The notes under the pieces: generated by a model
The model's input: the letters and a program-made list of their open reading frames with translations, nothing else
Databases searched by the model: none
Told to the model about the DNA's origin: nothing
Part shown: piece by piece, positions 27,059 through 35,609 of the stretch
Layout of the letters: every line of letters begins with the position of its first letter
How positions within the stretch are numbered: the stretch's first letter is position 1
Program-made: the position numbers and the translations under genes
Assembly: GCF_025770765.1 (NCBI RefSeq)
Contig: NZ_JANZKY010000004.1
Span: 124,001-188,000, forward strand
Origin: Propionivibrio soli
Lineage (GTDB): Bacteria; Pseudomonadota; Gammaproteobacteria; Burkholderiales; Rhodocyclaceae
DNA: 64,000 nt
Direction: 5' to 3'

Positions 27059-28498
27059 CTACACATCCACGTCGCCGCCCAGTTCCTCCCTGGCTTTGGG
27101 CGGTGCTGATCCCTCGTCACCACGCAACTGCATGAAGATCGCGGCAGCCAGTGCCGCCATCAGTCCCACGCAAAGGTAAGTCTTGTGGAAAGCCGACAGG
27201 ATCGTCGCCGGATCGGGGTGCAGTCGCAGATCGACGAAGCCGGCGAGAAGCGCGGCGGCAATCGCGACCCCCAAGCTCATCGACAACTGCATGACGACGG
27301 AAAGCAGGCTGTTGCCGCTGCTCGCCGTCTCGTGATCAAGATCGATCAGAGTGAGCGCGTTCATCGCCGTGAATTGTTGCGAATTGATCGCACCAAACAC
27401 CGCCAAGTAAGCATAAAGGAACACCTTGGGCGTTTGAGTCCCGATCAAGGCAAAACCGGCGATCATTGCGCCGAGGAGCAAGGTGTTGCCCACGAGGACG
27501 CGGCGAAAGCCGATCCATTTGATCAGCCGCGTCGTCGCCGGCTTGGCAACGATCGCCGCAACGGCTAAAGGAATCATCGACATGCCCGCGTCGACCGGGG
27601 AGTAACCAAGCGCCACCTGAAGCAACAACGGGGTGAGAAACGGCATCGCTCCACTGCCGAGACGTGCGAACAGATTGCCCAGAATGCCGACGGCGAACGA
27701 GTGAATACCGAAGAGCCGCGGATTGAAGAGCGGCACCGCGTGCCGGGCTGAATGCAACCCGTACGCGCCGAGTGCGGCGAGGCCGGCCGCCAGCAGGAGC
27801 ACGACTTTCGCGTGCGAGAACTGCAACTCGCCGAATCCCTCGAACGACAACGAGATCATCGCCATCGCCGCGGCGAAAAGCACGAATCCCAGCGTGTCGA
27901 AAGGCATCTTCTTGGGGCCGTGGATTTCCGGCATGAAGCGCAACGAGGCCAGGCAACCGACGAAGGCCACCGGAATATTGATCAGGAAGATCCAGTGCCA
28001 CGTCGCGTACTCGACGAGCCATCCACCAAGCGTCGGGCCGACAAGCGGGCCGAGCAGGCCCGGTATGGTGACGAAACTGAGCACACGCACGAGTTCCGAG
28101 CGGGGGAAGCTGCGCAGCACGGCGAGCCGGCCGACCGGCATCATCAACGCCCCGCCGAGCCCCTGCCCGATACGCGCGGCAACCAACTGGTCAAGGCTCG
28201 TCGAAAAGGCACAGGCCAGTGAGCCGAGCGCGAAAATGACAATCGACACGATGAAGACCCGCCGGATGCCGAAACGGTCGGCCAACCAGCCGGAAACTGG
28301 GATCAGCATGGCCACCGTGAGCAGGTAGGCGATGACGACCGATTGCATGCGCAACGGGCTTTCGCCGAGCGAACGCGCCATCGCCGGCAAGGCGGTATTG
28401 AGAATCGTGCCGTCCAGCGTTTGCATGAAAAGCGCCGTGGCGACGAGCCAAGGCAAATATCGGGTTGATTCCCGGTCGAGCGGTGGGGTTTGGTCCAT
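27059..28498 (-). CDS. MFS drug transporter, DHA2 family (14 TM)
   Basis: The frame is open to 28609, but ATG 28498 starts the typical family N-terminus (LPWLVATALFMQTLDGTILN); the product is 479 residues. About 14 membrane segments are visible. Family motifs are present: LDGTIxNTALP in helix 1, GWLADRFGIRRV in loop 2-3, and GPLVGPTLGGWLVE (motif C region) in helix 5. It should export toxic compounds in exchange for protons, similar to MdtD/EmrB-like proteins. No adaptor or regulator gene adjoins it. It ends four bases from the stop of paralogue B on the other strand. Confidence 0.92.
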   Translation of the reverse strand: MDQTPPLDRESTRYLPWLVATALFMQTLDGTILNTALPAMARSLGESPLRMQSVVIAYLLTVAMLIPVSGWLADRFGIRRVFIVSIVIFALGSLACAFSTSLDQLVAARIGQGLGGALMMPVGRLAVLRSFPRSELVRVLSFVTIPGLLGPLVGPTLGGWLVEYATWHWIFLINIPVAFVGCLASLRFMPEIHGPKKMPFDTLGFVLFAAAMAMISLSFEGFGELQFSHAKVVLLLAAGLAALGAYGLHSARHAVPLFNPRLFGIHSFAVGILGNLFARLGSGAMPFLTPLLLQVALGYSPVDAGMSMIPLAVAAIVAKPATTRLIKWIGFRRVLVGNTLLLGAMIAGFALIGTQTPKVFLYAYLAVFGAINSQQFTAMNALTLIDLDHETASSGNSLLSVVMQLSMSLGVAIAAALLAGFVDLRLHPDPATILSAFHKTYLCVGLMAALAAAIFMQLRGDEGSAPPKAREELGGDVDV

Positions 28499-28852
28499 GG
28501 TTTTTCTGGTTCGGCCCGACCGGCTTGCAGCCGACGATAGGCGGGAGAAGGCAATCGAGCACGTCGATGCCGTCATTCTACAACTGGCCGAACAGCCGGC
28601 CGACGCCAATTCCGATGCAAGCGCGGGGCCTGTCGGCGAAAACAGTGTCGGTCAAGAGGGAAGCACGGCGCTCATAGCCAACCACCAGTGGCCCGGTTTC
28701 CGTGCTTCTACCGGGCATCCGTGCCGTCGTTCTTCACTTTTCCACTTCACCCGCACATTTTGCGAGAATAGCCGTTTGCAACCCGCCTTTCGCTCTTCGC
28801 GTGCATCCGAGAAGTCGCCGCACGCCAGCCAGAGATTGGCCGAGAATCCTCC
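28499..28852. other. Intergenic region, nothing recognised
   Basis: This 354-base divergent gap separates the MFS gene from the anion transporter gene. I found no sigma-54 geometry, hairpin with T-run or small gene with a supported start. Confidence 0.6.
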
Positions 28853-30112
28853 ATGCCCCACCTCCCTGCTCCCGAAATCCTGTGGTACGACGCCAGGATC
28901 ACGACGGCCGTCGCCGTTTTTGCCGCAACGTACGTCTTCATTGCCGTCGGCAAGATACCTGGCTATCACCTTGACCGTGCCGGCGCGGCGCTCCTCGGCG
29001 CGAGCCTCATGGTGTGGCTCGGCGTACTGTCCATCGAGGAGGCGTACCAGGCGATCGACTTCAATACGATCGCCCTGCTCCTCGGCATGATGATCGTCGT
29101 CGCCAATCTCCGCCTGTCGGGCTTCTTTCAACTGGCCAACGAATGGATCGTGCGCTGGGCAAGGCATCCGCTCGCTCTGTTGGCCACGATCGTCGTCGTC
29201 TCGGGGGTTCTTTCGGCGTTTCTCGTTAACGACACGATCTGCATCGTCATGACGCCGCTGGTTCTCGAACTCGTCACGCGGCTCAAACGTAACCCGATCC
29301 CGTACCTGCTGGCGATCGCCATGGCGTCCAATATCGGGAGTACGGCCACGATCACGGGCAACCCGCAGAACATGATTATCGGCAGCCTGTCGCACATCCC
29401 GTACGCCAGCTTCGCCGCGGCGCTGTCCCCGGTGGCGGCAGCGGGGCTCGTGTTGACCGCCGGTATGATTGCCCTCGCCTACCGCCGCGAGTTCTTCGGC
29501 GGCATCCCGTTTCCGCCAAACGATGATCGGTCGGTTCGCTACCACTCGCCGATCGTCACCAAATCGCTGATCGTCGCCGCCCTGATGGTGATTCTCTTTT
29601 TCGCCGGGCAACCCGTCTCCAAAGTCGCCATCCTCGGCGGCGCCTTCATGCTCTTCACCCGGCGCATCAAGGCGCACAAGATCTACCGCGAGATCGACTG
29701 GCCGATGCTGGTCATGTTCTCCGGCTTGTTCATCGTCGTCGAAGGTTTCGAGCGCGCGGTGCTCACACCGGGCCTGATCGCCGCCTTCGCCGCCGGGCCG
29801 GGCCGGCACCTCGACGCAGTACCCGTGCTGGCCGGTGCAACGGCCGTCCTTTCGAACATCGTGAGCAACGTTCCCGCGGTGCTCGTCCTCAAACCTTTTG
29901 TCGCCAAGCTCGCAGACCCGCAACGCGCCTGGCTGGTCGTCGCGATGGCCTCGACGCTCGCCGGCAACTTCACGCTCGTCGGCTCGGTCGCCAACCTGAT
30001 CGTCGCCCAGCGCGCCCAGGGCGCGGGAGTCACGATCAGCTTCTGGACCTATTTCAAGGTCGGCGCTCCGCTCACGCTACTCACCCTCATCCTTGGCGTG
30101 GTCTTGCTGTGA
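28853..30112 (+). CDS. SLC13/ArsB-NhaD superfamily anion transporter
   Basis: A 419-residue integral membrane protein with about 11 hydrophobic segments. Two helical-hairpin signatures of the ion transporter superfamily are visible: AFLVNDTICIVMTPLVLE (about 123-140) with ASNIGSTATITGNPQN (about 157-172), and near the C-terminus SNIVSNVPAVLVLKPF with LAGNFTLVGSVANLIV. The best fit is the YbiR-like branch. It should move an inorganic or carboxylic anion or act as a cation/proton exchanger; the substrate is not decided by sequence. It stands alone. Confidence 0.88.
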   Translation: MPHLPAPEILWYDARITTAVAVFAATYVFIAVGKIPGYHLDRAGAALLGASLMVWLGVLSIEEAYQAIDFNTIALLLGMMIVVANLRLSGFFQLANEWIVRWARHPLALLATIVVVSGVLSAFLVNDTICIVMTPLVLELVTRLKRNPIPYLLAIAMASNIGSTATITGNPQNMIIGSLSHIPYASFAAALSPVAAAGLVLTAGMIALAYRREFFGGIPFPPNDDRSVRYHSPIVTKSLIVAALMVILFFAGQPVSKVAILGGAFMLFTRRIKAHKIYREIDWPMLVMFSGLFIVVEGFERAVLTPGLIAAFAAGPGRHLDAVPVLAGATAVLSNIVSNVPAVLVLKPFVAKLADPQRAWLVVAMASTLAGNFTLVGSVANLIVAQRAQGAGVTISFWTYFKVGAPLTLLTLILGVVLL

Positions 30113-30130
30113 CGTGATGGCGGGACCAAG

Positions 30131-30931
30131 TCAGCGTCCGCTCGCACCGCCGTCGCGCACACCCGGGATATCGCTCGTCGGCCGGGGGGATCGGCCCTTG
30201 AGCGCGTCAACGCCGGATTGAGGCCGCGCCAGCGGAACCAATTCCGAGCGGGAGCGACGCTTGGCGGACGAGTCGATGCTTAGCCGCTGGTCGCGCTGCT
30301 CGACGAGCCCCGGCACGGCTTCGTCGTCCCGGTTGAATGACCACGCCAGCCGCGGTTCTCCCAAAGGCAGCGCATCGGCCGACTGGCCCAGCGCACCAGT
30401 ATTCCAGACATGCCACGTCTTGCCGTAACTGTTCATCTTCTTGCGCATCAACGCTTTTTCGGCGACTTCGGGAATACCCGGTGCGACGAGTTGTCCGCTG
30501 AGGATTTCCCCATTGTGCGGGTGCCAGTATTTCTTCTCGATTTCCGGAAGCGTCGCATAGAGCTTCTCCGAGATGATGTACTCGATGCCATTCAGGTTGG
30601 CTTCGGCCTCCGCTCCGTCGAACAACGCGCATTGGGCAAAGTCTTCATTGACTTGCCGGCAGAAATGGTGCGCTTCCATCTGGTGTTCGGGGTGATCCTT
30701 CATGGGGTGAAATCCATTCAGGTAGATGTCCATCGTCGCCACGGGAGAGTTGCCTTGCAGAATCTTGGCGCCGGCTTCGAGCGCACGCGTCTCGGCTGTT
30801 TTCTCCGCGCCCGAAGGTCGGGCCTTGACGGTCGATTGCGATTGGCCGAGGGCGGACGAGGCCAACCCGATGGCGGACACGAAGCCAACCAGGACCGGTG
30901 AAAAACGAAAGATGGTGGAACGCGAGGCCAT
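30131..30931 (-). CDS. Secreted DUF1264 (OBAP-like) protein
   Basis: ATG 30931 with AAAGGA five bases before it starts a 266-residue protein; the longer frame to 31009 is unsupported. A signal peptide (about residues 1-29, ending SALG-Q) precedes a DUF1264 domain (about 50-225). Family segments include YLNGFHPMKDHP, QMEAHHFC, CALFDG, GIEYIIS and KKYWHPHN. The domain is related to plant oil-body-associated proteins; the biochemical role is unknown. The last 40 residues are low-complexity. It lies behind the YihY gene on the same strand with a gap of 132 bases. Confidence 0.88.
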   Translation of the reverse strand: MASRSTIFRFSPVLVGFVSAIGLASSALGQSQSTVKARPSGAEKTAETRALEAGAKILQGNSPVATMDIYLNGFHPMKDHPEHQMEAHHFCRQVNEDFAQCALFDGAEAEANLNGIEYIISEKLYATLPEIEKKYWHPHNGEILSGQLVAPGIPEVAEKALMRKKMNSYGKTWHVWNTGALGQSADALPLGEPRLAWSFNRDDEAVPGLVEQRDQRLSIDSSAKRRSRSELVPLARPQSGVDALKGRSPRPTSDIPGVRDGGASGR

Positions 30932-31063
30932 GGAAATCCTTTCGGACAAATGTGAGGCCAGGATTGAAGGGCAGCGGCCCCTGAAGACAACGGCATCAAG
31001 AGAATGCAACGAAAAGCAGCGAAGCCGTTCGTCGATAATCGGCGCTCCGAAACAAAGGGGTGT

Positions 31064-31993
31064 TCAGGTGGCCGATCGGACTTCGGGCGCTTGCTCGCGG
31101 GCATGCTGGTCGTACTCGTCGCTGATCCGCCCCAACGCCGCGCCATAAAGGAGAATCTGCGCCGAGTAGTTGATCCACAGCATGAGCACCACGAACGATC
31201 CGGCGGCGCCATAGCTCGATGCCACGGACGAACGCCCGAGGTAGAAGCCGATCAGCGACTTGCCGATGGTGAACAACACCGCCGTGGCAATCGCCGAAAT
31301 CCAGACGCCCTTGCGGGTCGGCGGTGTGTCGGGAAGCCAACGGACGAGCGCAGCAAACGCGACGCTGAGGACGGCCATCGAGACCGCAATGTCGATCAGG
31401 GTGGCGAGAACGCCGAGGCCGGCGTAATGCGCAGACATGTAATTGCTGAAAGCGGCCAGCACCGCGCTCAGAAGCAGCGAGGCGATGGCCAGGAAACCGC
31501 AACCGAGCAGCAAGGCAAATGCCGTAAGGCGCACTCGCAGAAAGGTGCCGATCGTCGATTCCGGAGGTTGTACCTTACCGATGAGATTCAGCGTGCGGCG
31601 AAGTTCGACAAATGCGCCGCTGGCACCGATGAGCAAGGTTCCGGTGCCGATCAGCGCCGCGCGCAAGCCTCCGGGTTCCTGCCAGGCCGACTTGATCATG
31701 GCTTCGATGGCGCGTGCCGCCAGCGGCCCGACGAGTCCCTCGATCTCACCAACGATCTGACCCCGCGCGGCTTCAGGGCCGAAGACGGCACCGGCCACCG
31801 CGATGGTGATCACCAGCAGCGGCGCCAGCGCGAACATCGTATAGAAGGCGATTGACGCGGACAGTTGCGGCGCGCTCGCCTCCACCCAGCGAGCGCCGGC
31901 ATCGACCGCCAGTTGAATCGGATAGCGGATCGGCCGCGGTATGGCGGCCCAGATCCGGCTCTTCAGCTTCCCGAAGTCGATGCTCATCCCCAT
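31064..31993 (-). CDS. YihY/BrkB family membrane protein
   Basis: A 309-residue protein with six membrane helices and the family features ISAxxIAFYTMFALAPLLVI (about 45-64), GPLAARAIE and VASSYGAAGSFVVLMLWINYSAQILLYGA (about 250-278). YihY was once called ribonuclease BN, a misassignment; the family is now described only as an inner-membrane protein of unknown transport or envelope function. The gene is located between the formaldehyde dehydrogenase-like gene and the DUF1264 gene, all on the minus strand. It might be read from the dehydrogenase promoter. Confidence 0.93.
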   Translation of the reverse strand: MGMSIDFGKLKSRIWAAIPRPIRYPIQLAVDAGARWVEASAPQLSASIAFYTMFALAPLLVITIAVAGAVFGPEAARGQIVGEIEGLVGPLAARAIEAMIKSAWQEPGGLRAALIGTGTLLIGASGAFVELRRTLNLIGKVQPPESTIGTFLRVRLTAFALLLGCGFLAIASLLLSAVLAAFSNYMSAHYAGLGVLATLIDIAVSMAVLSVAFAALVRWLPDTPPTRKGVWISAIATAVLFTIGKSLIGFYLGRSSVASSYGAAGSFVVLMLWINYSAQILLYGAALGRISDEYDQHAREQAPEVRSAT

Positions 31994-32066
31994 CGTTATT
32001 CGCTTCCTTCGTCCGCCCTTTACGCCAGCTCCACCGGTCCAGCGGACATAGCCTAAGGTGATGCAG

Positions 32067-33290
32067 CTAGGCGCCCGCTCCGCCGGGCAGCAGCTCTACC
32101 TTCATCCAGCCCGCCTGGCGTTTGTCGAATGCCTTGTAGGCGTCGACAGCAGATACCAAATCCTCGCACTGCGTGAGAATGGTTTCCGGCTCGAAAGCGC
32201 CGGTGCGTACAAGTTCGAGGAGATGCGGGATGTACTTGCGGTGATTGCAGTTGCCCATGCGGATCGTCAGGTTCTTGTTCATCGCCGTGCCGATCGGGAA
32301 GAAACCGTCGTTCGGCGGATAGACGCCAATGATCGACAGCGTCCCGGCTTTGGCGAGCGCGTCGACAGCCCAGCGCTGCGCCTGTGACGGCGCACCGCCT
32401 GGGTGCCAGTTTTCGCCGGCCGGGTTCTGCTCCGGTGCGATCTTGCCGACCTCAGCCTTGAACTCTTCGCCCTGCTGCTGCGCTGTGCCGGCCGCGGGGC
32501 CCTTGTGCGGGCACTCGGCGTCGACGCCCACCGCGTCGATGGCCCGATCGACGCCAATGCCGCCAGTCAACCGCTTGAGCGTTTCCACCGGGTCTTCGAG
32601 GTTGAAGTCGATTGTCTCGGCGCCCTGCCGCCGTGCCATATCGAGGCGATCCTGCACGGTGTCGATGGCGAACACACGGCCCGCGCCCATCATCCTGGCC
32701 GACGCGATGGCGAACTGGCCGACGGGTCCGCAACCAAAGACGGCCACCGTATGCCCCGGCTTGATGTCGGCCATGTCGGCACCGAAGTAACCCGTCGGAA
32801 AAATATCCGAGAGCAGGATGGCCTGGTCGTCACTGACCTCTTCCGGTAGCTTGATTAGGTTGATGTGGGCAAACGGCACCCGCGCCTTCTCGGCCTGCAA
32901 CCCTTGGAAAGCCCCGCTGGCCTTCGGCCCGCCGTAGAAAGCCGTGCCGGCCGCGGCGCCGTTCGGGTTGGCGTTGTCGCACTGCGCGTAATAGCCCTCA
33001 CGGCAGTAGACGCAGTAACCGCAGGCAATGGTCGACGGAATGACGACGCGATCGCCCGCGTTCAAATTGCGCACGTCCGGCCCGACTTCTTCAACGATGC
33101 CCACGGCCTCGTGGCCAAGCACGGTTCCCGACTCCAAGCCGCTGAAGGTGCCACGTACAAAGTGCAGGTCGGTGCCGCAGATGGCGCTCGCCGTGATGCG
33201 GACGATCGCGTCTGTGGGTTCCTGTAACGTCGGCTCCTGCACGTCCTCGAGGCGGATGTCGCCCACACCGTGAAATACCACTGCTTTCAT
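32067..33290 (-). CDS. Zinc-dependent formaldehyde/alcohol dehydrogenase (MDR), second copy
   Basis: A 407-residue medium-chain dehydrogenase. Catalytic zinc residues occur in AICGTDLHFVRG (Cys38) and GHEAVG (His-Glu about 61). The structural zinc cluster is CGYCVYC...AQCD (about 90-105), and the Rossmann loop is VFGCGPVGQFA near 185. The insertion around residues 260-300 (Gln/Glu-rich, before NWHPGGAPSQAQRW) is typical of the glutathione-independent formaldehyde dehydrogenase-like group. It is a paralogue of 9600-10820. A sigma-54-like site lies 49 bases upstream and AAAGGAG supports the start. Confidence 0.93.
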   Translation of the reverse strand: MKAVVFHGVGDIRLEDVQEPTLQEPTDAIVRITASAICGTDLHFVRGTFSGLESGTVLGHEAVGIVEEVGPDVRNLNAGDRVVIPSTIACGYCVYCREGYYAQCDNANPNGAAAGTAFYGGPKASGAFQGLQAEKARVPFAHINLIKLPEEVSDDQAILLSDIFPTGYFGADMADIKPGHTVAVFGCGPVGQFAIASARMMGAGRVFAIDTVQDRLDMARRQGAETIDFNLEDPVETLKRLTGGIGVDRAIDAVGVDAECPHKGPAAGTAQQQGEEFKAEVGKIAPEQNPAGENWHPGGAPSQAQRWAVDALAKAGTLSIIGVYPPNDGFFPIGTAMNKNLTIRMGNCNHRKYIPHLLELVRTGAFEPETILTQCEDLVSAVDAYKAFDKRQAGWMKVELLPGGAGA

Positions 33291-33338
33291 CGCAAGACTC
33301 CTTTGTCCAGGGGGTGGAATAACGAATACCGAGGACTG

Positions 33339-33352
33339 GCAAGCGAAATTCC
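33339..33352 (-). promoter_or_regulatory. Candidate sigma-54 promoter of the second dehydrogenase
   Basis: The minus strand reads GGAATTTCGCTTGC: correct GG-N10-GC spacing and TTGC, but GGAAT instead of GGCAY at -24. Predicted start near 33327, leader about 37 bases. Confidence 0.5.
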
Positions 33353-33471
33353 CGGGGCAGTCTAAGCGCTGTTTGGGTTATTCCCATGGTTTCGCCATCC
33401 CTGGCACATAGAGCATCGCCGTGCACCGCTCTGAACCAGCCTGTGGCGCCCATCGAGATGGCCGGCCCGCA

Positions 33472-33485
33472 GGCACGCCGAATGC
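33472..33485 (+). promoter_or_regulatory. Candidate sigma-54 promoter of the second AI-2E gene
   Basis: GGCACGCCGAATGC has a perfect -24 half and spacing, with ATGC instead of TTGC at -12. The leader to ATG 33723 would be about 225 bases, which is long. Confidence 0.4.
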
Positions 33486-33722
33486 CCGGTGAGCCTCCGC
33501 CGGGCGGTCAGCGACTCTTTCCGGCGATCGATCACCAACGAGAGAACCGATGTACGAATCCGCTCCGAACCTTACGTTTTTGTTCGCCGCCACCGGCTTG
33601 TGTCCGGCGGCTGAGTTCGGACCGAGAGGTTTCGGAAAACGGGCTCGCGACGCCTCGAAACGGCGGGTCTCCCGGTCGGGCAAGGCCGCGTCTGCCGTTC
33701 CGGTCAAGCTGTCCGAAGCGAC

Positions 33723-34985
33723 ATGAGCGCTCCCGGACTCCCCAGGCCGGAGTTTCCACCGGCGGCACAGCTCCCGCCCGCCGCGCCATTTCCCGGGGTA
33801 ACGGAACTGCGTCCGGCCGCGCAAAAGCTGCCGGGGGCCAGCGCGCTACGCTGGCTGCTGGCGATCGCGGCCGTGTTTCTCGTACGTGAAGCGCAAGCGC
33901 TCCTGGCGCCCATCGCCATCGCCGTCGTGCTCACGTTCGTACTTTCGACCCCCGTCCATCTTCTCCGACGCCACGGCATACCGGAATTCATCGGCGCAGC
34001 CGTGCTCGTTCTGGCCTTGATCGGCAGTACGGCGCTCGTCGGTACTATCCTCGCCGGCCCGGCCTCGGAATGGTGGGAAAAGGCACCGACGACGGTGGAC
34101 GCCCTCGTTGAGCAGACCGAAAAGTTTCGGGAGGCAATCGGCTTGCCGGCCCCGCCCGCGCCGCCTCCTTCGCGCCGAAGTCAGGCCCCCGCCCCCGAAG
34201 ATCCTGTCAAGGAACGCCTCGTGAGCGAAAGCGTGGCGCTTACCGGACTCGTGATCGGTCGCGCGTTCTCGTTCAGCCTGTCGGCGATTGCGACGGTGAT
34301 CCTGCTGTACTTTCTGCTCGCGTCCGAACACTGGCTGCTTTCGCGCACCGTCGAGGCGTTTTCGCGGCGGCGGACACGTGCCCTTCTCCTCGGCGGCGTA
34401 CGCAACGCGCAACGCGAGATCGGCCGCTTCATCGGCGCCCTGTCGATCATCAACTTCGGGGTCGCGCTGGTGACGATGGCGTTCATGGCCTATATCGGCC
34501 TGCCCAGCGCGGCACTGTGGGGCAGCCTGGCCGGTGTTCTGAGTTTCATTCCGTACATCGGCCCGATTCTCACCATGGGCCTTCTGTTGCTCGCCGGCGT
34601 GGTCACTTTCACCGACAACCCGGCGCTGATGCTCGCGCCGGCGGCGGGCTTCATGGTCATTCACGCGATCGAGAGCAATCTCGTCAGCCCGTGGTTCATT
34701 GGTCGAAGGCTCGCCCTTTCACGGATATCCGTATTCCTATCCGTCATGCTATGGGGCTGGATGTGGGGCATCGCGGGCGCGGTCCTCGCGGTTCCGTTCC
34801 TGATCGGATTCCGGAGCCTGTGCCGACGCGTGCGTAAATTGCGCCGCGTCTGCGTCTATCTCGACGAGGCTCGCAAACCGCCGCCAAGCCTGAGCTACCT
34901 CCTCACCCAAGGCGTCGTGCTGCATCGAGGTTCTCTCTTGCGGGGAGTTGCGGAGAGGCGCGCTCCGCAGAAACCACCCGAGTAG
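33723..34985 (+). CDS. AI-2E family transporter (second copy)
   Basis: A 420-residue paralogue of the protein at 7027-8247. A Pro-rich N-terminal tail is followed by paired helices (about 38-105), a variable helical region and the C-terminal helix bundle with LSFIPYIGPILTMG (about 273-286). The NLVSPWFIGRRLALS segment follows. The substrate is unknown. The last 40 residues are basic and Pro-rich. It is divergent from the second dehydrogenase, mirroring the vicinity of AI-2E and dehydrogenase genes around 8-10 kb. A stable hairpin without a T-run follows the stop. Confidence 0.92.
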   Translation: MSAPGLPRPEFPPAAQLPPAAPFPGVTELRPAAQKLPGASALRWLLAIAAVFLVREAQALLAPIAIAVVLTFVLSTPVHLLRRHGIPEFIGAAVLVLALIGSTALVGTILAGPASEWWEKAPTTVDALVEQTEKFREAIGLPAPPAPPPSRRSQAPAPEDPVKERLVSESVALTGLVIGRAFSFSLSAIATVILLYFLLASEHWLLSRTVEAFSRRRTRALLLGGVRNAQREIGRFIGALSIINFGVALVTMAFMAYIGLPSAALWGSLAGVLSFIPYIGPILTMGLLLLAGVVTFTDNPALMLAPAAGFMVIHAIESNLVSPWFIGRRLALSRISVFLSVMLWGWMWGIAGAVLAVPFLIGFRSLCRRVRKLRRVCVYLDEARKPPPSLSYLLTQGVVLHRGSLLRGVAERRAPQKPPE

Positions 34986-35609
34986 CGGCTTGGCCCCCTC
35001 CTAAGTCGGGTCGGAGGCGACCCGACTCAGAGAATCAATCGCTTACTACCATCGCAATAAAATCAATTGCTTGCAACGCTCACCATAGGCACTAACAGTC
35101 TCAAAAAGACCATTCGGTACGAACAATCTACTTGTGTAGCTACGTTTAGGCTACGTCGGCTCACGACCCAAAGCCGACCTTGGTCATCCGGCCTCTCCAA
35201 GGGCGGGTTTCTGACTGAAGCGGCCCTTGAGCGAGCAGAGTGACCGAAAGGTACTCGGCCGAAGCGGACGTTGGCACCGCAGTGAAAACAGGTCAGGAGC
35301 GCCGCGCTATTCTGCCGCTCAGCCTACTGAACAGCTCGACGACCTGCGCACATGGACGCTCCCCCGCTTCAGGCGTCCGCTACGCCGCAGCAGGCGTCCA
35401 TGCACGCTTACTGCAATCCGCAAGCGCACGGTAATTGAAGGCCAGGGCTTGTTTTCGCCTTTTGCCCGAAGACCTGATTCTTTCCCGGGGTAACCGAATC
35501 TTGTGTTCCCTTATGTATGAAGGATTGCCGCATAGGGGTCGCGGCGTAGGTGAATGTAGCTCTCTTTCTCCGAATCGGGCTGCCGTATCTTATTCAAAAT
35601 CTTGGCGAA
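34986..35609. other. Intergenic region with a strong hairpin
   Basis: This 624-base region follows the second AI-2E gene. It starts with the perfect hairpin at 35004-35027 and then becomes mixed AT/GC without a supported gene. The short frames at 35227-35728 lack ribosome binding sites and recognisable products. Confidence 0.6.
35004..35027 (+). terminator. Perfect 10-bp hairpin after the AI-2E gene
   Basis: AGTCGGGTCG and CGACCCGACT pair perfectly around GAGG, 18 bases after the stop. No T-run follows on either strand, so it may protect the mRNA 3' end or act as a weak terminator. Confidence 0.5.

Larger units (their letters stand above)
33291..33722. other. Divergent control region between dehydrogenase and second AI-2E gene
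   Basis: Two oppositely oriented sigma-54-like sites (33339-33352 and 33472-33485) are the only elements recognised in this 432-base gap. Confidence 0.5.

Noticed and set aside
32063-32076. GG-N10-GC site upstream of the YihY gene (minus strand)
   Set aside because: It reads GGGCGCCTAGCTGC, weak at both halves, and overlaps the end of the dehydrogenase gene.
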